DNA from: Gracilaria gracilis
Taxonomy: Eukaryota; Rhodophyta; Florideophyceae; Gracilariales; Gracilariaceae
Direction: 5' to 3'
NCBI GenBank assembly: GCA_030374805.1
Contig: JARGSG010000190.1
Span: 434,001-498,000, forward strand
DNA length: 64,000 bases
Part shown: positions 43,192 to 54,165 of the stretch, piece after piece
Layout of the letters: each line of letters begins with the position of its first letter
Position numbering within the stretch: position 1 is the first letter of the stretch
Made by a program: the position numbers and the translations under genes
Notes under the pieces: generated by a model
Seen by the model: only the letters and a program-made list of their open reading frames with translations
Database searches by the model: none
Told to the model about the DNA's origin: nothing

Positions 43192-43917
43192 TCTGGATGA
43201 CTGGCCAGCTAATGAGCCGGTCCCTAGTTGCCGATTTGGAGACGGCGAAAGAACGCATTCTAATAAGATCTGCTAAGTGGGAGTATCGCGGGTCTTCCTC
43301 GTCGATTGCTGACCACAGCAGCATGCCTGCATCTTGTGCACGTTGCAGCACTTTGATGTACTCATTGCGTGTGCCATGGACGTTGTGACGAGACTGATGT
43401 ATGGAACGCTGTGGCGTAGTACTGCCATATACGTACCGGTGCACGGTGCCGTAGTTGAGGTCCGATATTGTCATGAGAGCGTCGCCACCCTTTGCGAACA
43501 TAGTCTCCCATTGGACGCGTTTTCCCGCGAACGCCTTTCGGGGAAGGCCGATTCTGGCCGAAATTATAGGCACAGGGTTCCCTCGACAAAAAGCATCGGG
43601 GAGCTTGGACGAGAAGAGAGGTTCAAACACGCTGTTCCATGGCATGTCCTCGTGTGGCGAGAAGTACTTGTCTGACGCGCTGTCGGGATTTGGTGAAGTC
43701 TGGCAGGGTTCTTTGCGTCTGCAAATATTGATCCAGCGCTGGATGTTGTTGCGGATGGTAACCTGACTACGGTGGGACACTGCCGAGTTATTGGGGTCAC
43801 TGAACCTGTATAGGTGCTGTGGGCCGCAGTACAAAAGATTCAGGGATTGAACGGTATCGGACTCTATTTCGCCATGGCGAGGTGGCAAAGTTATGGGGAA
43901 GGTGCGATAACGACGTG

Positions 43918-45138
43918 TTATTCCTTTCTCCTGCAGTCCTTCGGAGGTTGATCCTGTTGAATTCTTTTTCTTGTCCAGGACGATGACTTTTTCCTCATTC
44001 GGGCAGTTTGCAATTGCGTTTCGGTCTTGACGTTCAGGGCGAACTGACTCATGAGTTTGTTTTCGATGTCTGGCAATGTGGTCACTGACAAGGGGGATAT
44101 TTCCAGGAAAGGAGTTACCATTTCCCATGCCTGCTTGCACGTCGCTTGCGTTGTGCTCACTAGGCCCTCGACCCACTGCAGGCAGAACAAGCGGCGAAGG
44201 CCCAGCTCCAGCCACATCCCGCCTTTGTTCTCGAGCGCACCTCGTATGGTTTCCACCTCGAGGAGAGAGAGATGAATGGCTCTGGCCCAGGAGATCGCCT
44301 CTGCCTCCCAAGACATTATCTCTCCGTTGTGGCCTCTTTCCCAAGATATTTCTCTGGCAACCGTTTCCAGGTTTGAGCCCTTGAGAAGGAATGACTTCAG
44401 GATCTCCCCTCCCTTCAACTCGTTTACGTTGAGCCTCGGGAGGGAATTTCCTTTTCCCGGGTATGCGGGAAAGGGCGGTGGTCGCCTTGACGTATCCTTA
44501 CCATTCTCATCAATAATCAGCACGCCGCCGACATGCACAGACTTTCGCCTTTTTAGTGGTGGTTGGTGAGCGTGATCGGTTGGTAGGTCGAACAGATTAT
44601 TCAGTTCCTGTAGGGGATGGGATGGAGCCGGAGCCAATTGCGCCGATGGTGGTGCGTTCGGCTGAGAAGAGCTGTTGCCGTAATACAGAGCAGCCGGAGG
44701 TGCGGGTTGGTCTGGAAGGAGCGCTGCTGTCATCTGGCTTGGCGACAATTCTGCAATGTGCACTTTCCATTCCATGACTGCGCTGTAAAGCTCAAGTGAA
44801 TCAGAGTTTGGGTCAAAGGTAGGAAGAGAGCTGTCAAGCTGCGCGCTTTGCTGCATAAGCATTTTGAGTTGATCAGTGTCTTCAACCGCAAGCTTCTTTA
44901 GCTCGGAATATCCGAGCTTAAGGAGCTTTTGGAGAGCATCCGAGTGCTGCTTACTGATGTTGGCCAGAAGCTTTTCACGGGTAGATAGGATGAGAACAAG
45001 CTTCTGGCCAAGTGTACTGCTTCCATTGACGCTGTTGGATTCTGTAGAAGGAAAGGTCATAAGTAGCTGATCGAGCTGTGGCATCGAGAGCTGCACAAGT
45101 TTGTTCTTCTGCAAAACTGTGGAGATTGCCGTACACAA
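43918..45138 (-). other. DIRS-group part: Gag-like
   Basis: The N-terminus is helical, with Leu heptads (KLLKLGYSELKKLAVEDTDQ). A Pro/Ala-rich middle, a basic patch (PPLKRRKSVHVGG) and a globular C-terminal region follow. It has no zinc knuckle. The identification rests on position before RT and on composition. Confidence 0.5.
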
Positions 45139-45247
45139 CGTTCAAAGATGTCATCTTGGGGCCAAAGATATGTCCAAAACGGGAGAGTCGTGGAATCGCG
45201 AAGGCACGTTCAGCAATGGAGTACTTGCTGCAAGCAGGAAGTCGTTT

Positions 45248-45474
45248 GTTGAAAATGGAGCACTTGCTGCAAGCAGTAAGTTGTTTCCCGCACTAGTCCT
45301 TGGCGGTGGCGACAAAGAGACCGAGTGCATGAGGCCACAACTTCTTCCGAAGCGTGCTCTACATAGCGCTACAGCTTTGCGCAATCTCCGCGACCAACGG
45401 AGACAGCAAGACAGTGTCGTCACCCTTCCTGCCCTTTTCTACAAAAATAACATTCTCGTACCTTCAATTTTCCA
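45248..45474 (-). repeat. Split direct repeat A1
   Basis: 227 bp beginning (plus strand) GTTGAAAATGGAGCACTTGC. It is matched over its full length by 39921-40147. A related shorter piece (GGAGTACTTGCTGCAAGCAG) directly precedes it, near 45219. Confidence 0.9.
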
Positions 45475-46837
45475 GTCTTATATTTATATTTGGTCATTGC
45501 AACATTGTTTGTCATTGCTGTCGACTACTTACAGAACTCTAGTGTCTTCGACCGGAATTTTGACCTCATATGAGGTCAGCTTGGCCTCATATGAGGTCAA
45601 TTTTTGCTCTTGAGAAATAATTGAAAATCAACCTTTTTGAATATTTGAAAATGAGCCACACAGAGAGCTGTATTGGGTACAGGAAGAAGTAAAAACGTTT
45701 CATAGTCCCTCTTAGACATACAGTGTAGAAACGTACTTAAACAGAGCTCTAATGCTCAGCTTTAAAATCATGTGCAATTCTTTTAGCACAAGCAGATGGA
45801 TGCAAAGTAAAACAGAAAACAAGACTTTTGGGGTTCAGAATACTTTCAAAAAGAGGTAAAGTGCAAATATTGGTTTCTTTCGTCTAGTAAAGCTAAAGTT
45901 GGACGACAATGCAACGAAAGATAAAGCGCTTGGCATTTCGTTCATATGTAAAACGAGTCGTAGATTCCAGAAATTGTAAACATACGAGAAAATATTTGTT
46001 GAGCTCATACGAGGTCGATGTCAAATACAAACTAGCACACGTCGTTCTGTTTTGGCAAAAAACGTCGTTTTGAGGTTTCCAAACTTGCAAAACATACTAC
46101 AATTAAAATGCCGAAAAAGCAGAATTTGAATAGAATAATAACCATTTAATTAGAAATCGTTATAGATGATCGTGTGATGTAGGTGGCCGTAGTTTTTATT
46201 TCTAAACGGGAGAAGAATTGAAAGAGTTTTCGGCGAAAACGAAACCATAAATTCGCCCAATTTGGAAGTTTTTCTTCTTTTTCAGAGGCCGAAATCTTGG
46301 CTTTAGTCAAGCTTTTGGATTCTTTTTCCTCGAATTGTTATGTACAATTTCTTTCTATATAAACAGCCAGAGTAACATGTGTAGTGGCCTATGTTATCAA
46401 TAAACTTTCGACGAATTTCGTTTGGCAAAAACGAAATACTGTTTTTGAAAAACGTGATATCGAATTTTCTTACAAATACTGTAGGAGGCAAGGTGCTGTT
46501 GTAAGAACCAGCACACAGGTGTAGTAATTACTATTTAAATAGCTCTATTTATTACAACTAATCCACAATTACTTGTAATATCTTGCCCTATCGTGACCAA
46601 CTAGAGTACGTGCCTTTATTTTTTAACCCATTAAATAACAGCCAATAACATAAAACGTAATTTCCCGCAACTCCCTGGGAGGTGCAGGAATCCGCTTGTT
46701 CTACACATGCCACCTGGTTGACATTAGTGAATCTGAGTGCCTTTCTTTTCAACTTACATTTCATAGATCACCAAAAGTTTCTTGTAAACGTCAACGCCAT
46801 CGTGATGAGTCACTTTGTACAATCAAAGCGACGAGGG
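45475..46837. other. AT-rich tail of the tandem unit, with twin palindromes
   Basis: No gene seen. TGACCTCATATGAGGTCA (45561-45578) is a perfect 18-bp palindrome. A second one around CCTCATATGAGG (45581-45600, one mismatched pair) follows 2 bp later. The remainder is AT-rich with short low-complexity frames. Confidence 0.55.
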
Positions 46838-48429
46838 CCACATCCCCAACGCATTTCACATGTGACAAAGCGTCACGTCTGACATGTAAAACATAATGTA
46901 ATCGTCACACTTTTGATAACGTGTTGTTTCGTCACATAACGTGACACAAATAAGTACCACTTTAATTGTTTGTATTCTAATTTAGTGTCCTCAACATTAC
47001 AGCCAATGCTGCATTTTTACCCGTTCCCCTGGCACCTGTAATTACAGCCACACACAATCTGCTTGGGCTTCGTTTTGGCGTGTTCCAGAAGGGTTTCTAA
47101 TGGGGCTGACAGGATGACTTTCGGTTGTCAGTGACAACCGAAAGTCATCCCAAACGTTTGAAACAGCCCATCAGATCCAACGTTGAACTTGCTGATGGTA
47201 ATGGAAATTGCTCCTTTTTCGTCTCAAGACAGAAGTAAGAGCTCTTCTTGGCGTGAGCAAGCCCACAATCCTCCGAGGTCGACCTTATCATTACACGTAG
47301 TGGTCTTGTGCCTTGCCTTGATTGACAAACTTCGAACATGAGAGTCTCTATAGAGAGAACTATCGGTTGGAATCTATAATCGTGTGGTGATGATGAAAGC
47401 AAGTTGTCCATTGGGCTCAAATTTGACAGCAGCCCAGGATGCTAACTCAACAGCTACCATCACATCAAAGGAATGGTCTAGTAGAGAGTAGAGGTCCAGA
47501 GTAGGTTACCCTTGTATATGTGTAACCCCATTGACAGAACTCGAACGTGAAGCCTTCGAAATAGAAAACTATCAGTTGGAATCTATAATGCCTTTAATCG
47601 TGTAATCGAAGAAAAAAAATTGTGGAATGGGCGGGAATCAATGGTCCACATGTGGACCATTGATTCCTGCCCATTCCACAATTTTTTGCTTCGATTACTG
47701 TAATCACTACACTACACTACTACTACAGGTGTAACTGAGCTAGACGCGGTAGGCAGAGCGGTAGGAACGTAGCGCAGCGTGTGTAGTTTGTCCCGGATAC
47801 CGAGACGCGCTGGTCGGCAAAGCGAAGCAGTGGGCACGAAGTCCCTCTCCAGCGGTTGCCGCTCTGACGACGACCGTCGGAGGCCCGGTAGGATGGTTTA
47901 TTAAAGTGGCGAAGCAAGGTGCGCGAGATCAGTAGCCGAGGAGCAGGCGGCAGCAATGCACAGCACGAAGCGGGCAAGGGCCAGAATTGCACAGTAACCT
48001 TTCCCAATTCTCTTTTCTTGCTGTGGTGACAACGCAGCAATAGAAGTCGTCAGGTCAAACCTTACTAGCAACCCTTTTCTGTGAGTAAGGTGGCCGGAAA
48101 CGGACTCGAGAACTGATTACCTTCGTAGAATGCATTCCACCCACTTCAGAATTTCTGAAAAGAATACTACATATGTCTCTCTCTCTCTCTTTATGAGTAC
48201 ACTAGCTCAATTCCAGCATAGTGCAGAACGTTACTTGTGAGAAACCTTCTCTCATTAGGAAAGCCAGCACTTTATCAGGCAACTTTCTAATAATATCATC
48301 AACAAGGAATCCCTGACGTTCAGGCGGTGGGGGTAATCATAAACGCCTCGACATTTTATGTCATCAAGCACGAACGTGGCTATAGGCCCTGCATATCCTA
48401 CACACCGAAACTCTTCCAGAAAGCCCTAT

Positions 48430-50040
48430 TCACCTTCGTTGGACCAAGCGCTCCCTCGTCCTCAGACACTCTCCAGATCCCCAGACAGCTGCGCAGCCGT
48501 AGAAATTCTCCACGCGATCCTGGTTACAATTTGCCGCACGAAAGCCAATATGCCCCACACGTCCGTCAGAAAACTTCCCAATAGACAATCTCTCCTTCTT
48601 CTGAACATTTGCCAGAGGTCCAACCGATATGTCCGCGCCATGAACCGTTTTCAAGGCCAGGTACGCCAATTCATCAAATGAAATGAGAAACCGTTGCGCG
48701 ACGAAGCGCACAATTAGCAAAGTCACCCACGCAATTACGAGCCAACCTTGCGCGAGACGGTTTTTGCCGACAATGGCTATGACCGGATTCTCGTGTCGGA
48801 AGTATCCTCTGTCCTTCTTAAACACGTAAAGTGCATCCTCTTCTCCTTCTTTTGTAATGTTCAAATCCAAGCTTAAGGTGTGTAACTCAGAAAGCAATTC
48901 GCGTTCAATCGCGAGCTTACTCGTATTGCCAAAAGTGCGTGGATACTTGTACTGAATGACATTCCTGTCGTCGACAATCTCTTCAATTTGCTCGATCTTC
49001 ATACCAAATCCCAACCTGCTAATCGCTCGATTCATGACTCTCTGAATCACTTTCTTGGAGTGATTGTCATCGACCGGTAAATCGGGGCGCAATGGGCCCA
49101 ATTCCACCCCCTCATCACCAATCAAATTGATGAACATACGCACATAAACGGAAATCTCCTTGCCATACAGATCTCCAACAACGTACTCCATTTGATTTTG
49201 GCTCGGATCAAAACTGAAGTACAGAAAGGTGTCATTTTCTGTCGGGAATTCGTGGGTATGTTCACTGCCAATACACAATAGTACACTTCCATTGTGCTCT
49301 ACTCCCTTCGCAGGGTGGATGAATTCCCGACACGGAGAGTTATCAGCCTGGGACGTTTTGATGACAGCGTTGCCTTCTTTGAGACGTACATTGAACGAAC
49401 GGCCGGCTTTCACCTCTTCAGAGATGTTCGAACTGAAGTATATGGTTAATAACTCCAGGGTGAGCAATGTCAAGCGAAACAGGAGGGGCACAACCATGCC
49501 CAAAAGTCGCACATGTGGACGCGGCACACCGTCACGTACAGGAATTCCAATTCGACGCAGCTCCGTGGGACCCGCTGATGGCTGAGATTCTTCGAGATCC
49601 GTTACAGACAAAGATCGTTCAGTATCGACGAGGGTTGACACAATAGTTGTACCTTGAGCGCGCTCATCATCACTCTCCTTCTTCTCGGAGCTCCGATCTG
49701 CCTCGAGGTTATCAGCACCGTCGTCCAGTGCACAATGTAGTCGAGCTCTCCATCTCTTTCGATGATGCATCGGCTCGGTACGAATCTCCTTTGAAGAATA
49801 CTCCAATCCGGAAAGCGTCTGTAAGATGCCCCTCAAGCTAGACACTCGCGAGAACAGAATGTATTGGTCTATGGAGCGCTTGTTGATGTTATGTGCACGA
49901 TACATGAGCACATCTGCAACATTTTCGATCTCGAGCAGAATGAGAAAGGCAAGCAATCCACTGAAGACAACGTTCAAGATGGTGCGGTCAAACATGCTGT
50001 TGAAGTAGGATATACCCGTTGGCTGAAAGAGGATCACCAT
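48430..50040 (-). CDS. Multi-pass membrane protein A (copy 2)
   Basis: The encoded protein is identical, residue for residue as far as I can compare, to that of 34041-35651, including the three membrane segments and the FDELAYLALK...GPLAN tail. It lies in the indel-free part of copy 2. Confidence 0.7.
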   Translation of the reverse strand: MVILFQPTGISYFNSMFDRTILNVVFSGLLAFLILLEIENVADVLMYRAHNINKRSIDQYILFSRVSSLRGILQTLSGLEYSSKEIRTEPMHHRKRWRARLHCALDDGADNLEADRSSEKKESDDERAQGTTIVSTLVDTERSLSVTDLEESQPSAGPTELRRIGIPVRDGVPRPHVRLLGMVVPLLFRLTLLTLELLTIYFSSNISEEVKAGRSFNVRLKEGNAVIKTSQADNSPCREFIHPAKGVEHNGSVLLCIGSEHTHEFPTENDTFLYFSFDPSQNQMEYVVGDLYGKEISVYVRMFINLIGDEGVELGPLRPDLPVDDNHSKKVIQRVMNRAISRLGFGMKIEQIEEIVDDRNVIQYKYPRTFGNTSKLAIERELLSELHTLSLDLNITKEGEEDALYVFKKDRGYFRHENPVIAIVGKNRLAQGWLVIAWVTLLIVRFVAQRFLISFDELAYLALKTVHGADISVGPLANVQKKERLSIGKFSDGRVGHIGFRAANCNQDRVENFYGCAAVWGSGECLRTRERLVQRR

Positions 50041-51167
50041 ATTGGCCTTGCCGAAAATATAAATGGCACATGTAGAAAGACAGATGTGGTAGTCACGAAG
50101 GTTGAACAGGAGTTCAACTCAACACAGTTTATTGTCTCTAGCTGCTACTTGTACAGTAAGTATCGCCAGCTTCCAGCGACTAAGTCACACAAAATACGAA
50201 TACTTGTATTTTGTGTGCTTGGTCACAGCCCGTTTGGAACGCACAGCTCAATTGGTCTAGCCGTTTGCGCTGCACAGAGGTGCAGCACAACGTCTCGAGC
50301 CAGGGAGTTCCGGTGGAACGTTTCAGTCTCTCCACAGCACACGGAAAGAGGAATGTGTGTGTAACTTTAAACCGACTTTTTCGATTGTTGCGAAGGGTGA
50401 AGAGACGAGCGGCGAGGCTCACGAGACCTTGAATTGGGTGCCTTCGGGCTTGGCCGCCACGCACTTTGCGTACTTTCAATTGGGAGTAAGGCGCGGTTCT
50501 ATTGGGTTACTGCCAACAATCCGCTCAATGGAATGGAGTGAGCTAACAAAAAACATTTCTTGTGGCAGATATGATTCATCACTGACTGCGTAAGAAATAT
50601 TTTTATTATTGTTCGACAGCTAGCCGAGATTTGGGTAAGTGGGTGACGAGATCGCACAACGATCATCGTCGTGCAGATGGACACAATGCACTACACACAG
50701 CATCCTCGACCAGAGAGATGCTGTTCCTACGCTTCCTGCGATTTTTCGACATCAATCAGAGACAGCGTCGTCCAAAAACAACGCTGCGTCCGGGATGGGG
50801 GGGTAGGGTTTTCGAAGAAGATCGGCGCGCCTCGCAACGCCAAAGACGCGGCGCGAAAGATCGTTTTCCGTTCGAGATCGATGGCGATGCACCAGATGCA
50901 CCGCTGTCGATCTTAAGATCATCGTTTGCTCTCGCGGGGCAGACTCGCTCAAATCAATCCACTTCGTCGTTCCTCGAAAATCCATTTTTGCGCATACCCA
51001 ACAAGGAGGATAATTACAAATTTGAAAAACGTTTGCGATATTTGTTGCTTTTCAAAGAGCTTTGGAGATCTTTGTTGCTTGGGTATGTAGCCTTCAGGAG
51101 ACACAGAGCGGGCACAAATCACAAGAATTTTTATTTCTTCTACAGCTGGAGTTTGCGATCGCAGCTC

Positions 51168-53294
51168 TTATTTCACGTCATTGTCCTCAACATTCACAGA
51201 GTCAATATGGTCCTCGTATTTAGCCAGCGGGCCGAGAATGCAGACGTCTCCAATCATTTCTCTCATTGCTGTGTATGCAACTTCATCAAAATGGGTAGCA
51301 GAAGTGTTTGTTATCACATTCAGAATGGTGACGAGCACAGCCAAAATCAACATCCAGCCGTGCGCAACCCGGTATGGTTTTAGAACGGCCATCCACGGGT
51401 TCTGCTGCTCGATCCCGTCTGGAGGTATGAGCACCCAAGGAGTTCCAGTGGAGTTAAGCACGAGGTCCATCTCACGCAGTTCGTCAACCACCGCATCTGT
51501 AATTCGTTCAATTGAGTCGTTCCAGCCATGTGTGTGAAAGGAATAATATTCTACCGGATAGGCATATATGCTCCATAGATGTAAGTTCGTATTCAGAGGT
51601 CTGTATGCCAGTCGACGACGGACGGCGTTCAGGAAACCATTCAAAAACTTTTCCTGGCTTTTTTTCGTCATCAGATCGAAACGGATCGGTCTTGTTTCGA
51701 AACGGTTTCCGCTCGCCGACAACAAAAATGTAGACAAACTAACTACTGAATACTCTCCATTTTGGTCGTGAATTTTTACCGCTGTCCAACTCGGCTTGAA
51801 GAACATATTAAATTCAATTCTGGCCTTGATTTTGGAAGCATCCCATTTGGGCGTTGTTATTTGGACACACTTAAGAACTCTCCCCCTCTGCTGTAAGCCA
51901 CGTGTTGGTACAAAGAAATCATCGCAATTTTCGTTGAAGCGCTCTCGGGGGCGCGGGGTCCCGCTGACAAGCGAAATCACTGGGTCAAAGTTTTGTTCAG
52001 CAAAATAGTCCTGGCGTATTTGGCTACCCGAAATAATGGTTCCTATCTCTGCGACGTAGAGTACGGCTAGCGTGAGGAGTGGCAACAGCGCTAGTCGAAA
52101 GTTCATACCCAGTTTGATTCCAGACGGGGACTGAGATGCAGACGGTTTATATGGTTCTCTTCTTTTGATAAGACGGTAAACATGTCGAAACGACAGCAGA
52201 CGAGAAAAGATTATATATGAAGAATAACCAATGTAATGAATTCCAGCGCTTCCATAGATGATACCAGAAAATATATTGCGTAGCTGTGACAGAATGATAA
52301 CCGATAAAATGCCAGCAATGTAATCGTTCGCGAGCTCGATTGTTGTAAAAGAGTTGAAAACAGGTAAAGAAGGAACTGAGAATGCCGCCATTGTGGTCAA
52401 AGTATCCGTGGTATTGAAGTATGCGTAGGTTTCTTCCCCATCATCTTCTTCAGATATGTAATCCATAAAAAAAACCCGAAGCACAGAGATTATAGGAGAA
52501 ATTGGAAACAGGAATGACGTTTTCGTTTGCGACAAGCGCCTCTGACAAACACAAAGGCGGAAGCACTGTAGAGAACGTGGAGTTTGTAGCTTTCAAGGAA
52601 GAAGTATTCAACGATGCACATATCTCACCCGGTTCAGTGCAGTTAACTGATGATAAGCATGGGATGAACGTGAGGGGTGCACAAATAGAAAGTTGTTTAG
52701 GACCGTCACTTGTCACTAATGCTCCAGAAACGACGCCGAGACAACTTCGGGTTCCAAAACAGTTAGATTGCATGAAGCAGCGATCACCTGTCAAACCCTT
52801 TCTGTTAGGGAGAGGGATCTGAAGCGGCTCATTAAGAATTACAACAGGGTCTCCTTGGAATCGATTATTCGAAAAAACAGTAGCCCGAAGTGAGTCCATA
52901 CCAGGGCTCCCAAGCGCAAGATTCCCCTGTATCACAGTCCATTAGAAGTTTGACAAACGATTTCCCAGAGGTGGTGGGTTTGAGCAGGCAAGTCTCCCGG
53001 TCCGAACCCTGCATGCTCGTTGGAGGCTTGCAGTCGGCGTGTTCTTTAACAGGAGACACCTGTGAGACCAGTGATATTGGAAGGAGGAACCACTGATTTC
53101 GGAGGCCACTGTTCATGTAGAGTCGAAAGGTTGCCTACCACTTCAATGTAACTTTGCTCGCATACTGCATCGGCTTCAGCGTTGCATTGGACCGCAAATA
53201 TAAGCTGCCTGAACATGACGGCAAGGGAACAGATGATAGAACATGATGATAGTGTTAACCATGGAGAGGGAACACAACTTAGATGGTCACTCAA
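51168..53294 (-). pseudogene. Cys-rich membrane protein B (copy 2), frame-broken
   Basis: The C-terminal 440 or so codons (membrane segments, globular domain and tail) are intact and match 36779-38881. The signal peptide and Cys-rich part are spread over three other frames because of added single bases: an extra A in the A-run near 52468, then extra bases near 52875, 52941, 52965, 53021, 53048 and 53226. Copy 1 has an uninterrupted frame at all these places. Either copy 2 is a fresh pseudogene or these are sequencing errors; I favour errors. Confidence 0.65.
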
Positions 53295-54165
53295 ACTCTT
53301 TGACTCATGGTCGGAGCCCTATAAGTATCTTAGATGTGGTCCTGGGTTCAAATGTAACGCCAAAATATGTTACCGTCACAGGAGTGTGGCTTGTTGGCCT
53401 TATTCCTCTCGTGGTGTTCAATGAAGTGAACTCTTTGTTACGGAATTGTGTTCCTCACCGCTCCCTGCTTCAGGTGCCAACGCAAGAATGAGAGCTAGTA
53501 TTGTCAGCCTCCGGGATGGACACCGTGGCTTCAAACGCCAACGGTCAACATGCAATTTCAAGTCGCGGGTCCTGGAAACCTTACCATTCCATTTTGTTCC
53601 ACCGCCTTGCCGTACTCAAAAAAACTAAGTTTAGCAAGAAACAAGACTCACGCACTTTTGTAATCATGTATTGCATTGCAAAATATGTAAAGCCAACTGA
53701 CCTGATCTTATTCATGCACGCAGGGGAACTGGGAAAAATGCAGCATGGGCTGCTCCTTCTGTAGTATTGAGAACCCTACCATTACAATACAAACAATTGA
53801 AGTAGTACTTATTTGTGTGACGTTGTATCACAAAAAAAACACGTTATCAGAAGTGTGACGATTACATTATGTTCTGCATGTCCAGACGTGACTCTTCGTC
53901 ACATGTGAAATGCTGGGTTTAAAGTCCGAGGTTTATATGAAAACGCTTTCTGATCACTTTTTATTACTTTTCAGACCAGGACGTGGCGTAATCCAATTTT
54001 TCCTACATTTGTGAATTCTATTTTGTAGGCCCGTATTTCTCACTGGGAGCTGCGGGAAAGTGCATTTCCGCCACCCTCAAAAAGGATTGTAACGAAAATA
54101 TTAAATTTCGCACATGACAATATACTCATGTTGACGAAAGATCACATGTGCGACATAATAAATGT

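Larger units (their letters stand above)
39764..45474 (-). mobile_element. YR retrotransposon with split direct repeats (PAT/TOC-like DIRS group), fossil copy 1
   Basis: Reading on the minus strand the order is repeat A1 (45248-45474), Gag-like part (about 43.9-45.1 kb), reverse transcriptase and RNase H (about 41.6-43.2 kb), tyrosine recombinase (about 40.3-41.25 kb), then repeats B1 (40148-40286), A2 (39921-40147) and B2 (39764-39902). A1-coding-B1-A2-B2 is exactly the split-direct-repeat layout of PAT, Ngaro and algal TOC/kangaroo elements, which integrate with a tyrosine recombinase and make no target duplication. A1 and A2 have equal length and differ at roughly ten positions (about 4 percent by eye). 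The coding part looks broken, with about three to five breaks. Confidence 0.85.
32449..46837. repeat. 14.4-kb tandem unit, copy 1
   Basis: This 14,389-bp block begins CCACATCCCCAACG and ends AATCAAAGCGACGAGGG. It is followed immediately by a near-identical direct copy. At the join, the left flank and the right flank share only GC, so the junction has 2 bp of microhomology. It contains a TIR element, a YR retrotransposon fossil and an AT-rich tail. Its gene frames are the better preserved of the two copies. Confidence 0.93.
46844..53917. mobile_element. TIR element, copy 2
   Basis: This is the second copy of the 7-kb inverted-repeat element, with repeats at about 46844-46985 and 53779-53917. 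Palindromes are at 47112-47150 and 47602-47698 and the hairpin at 50186-50217. Gene A is intact and gene B is broken by added bases. Confidence 0.7.
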
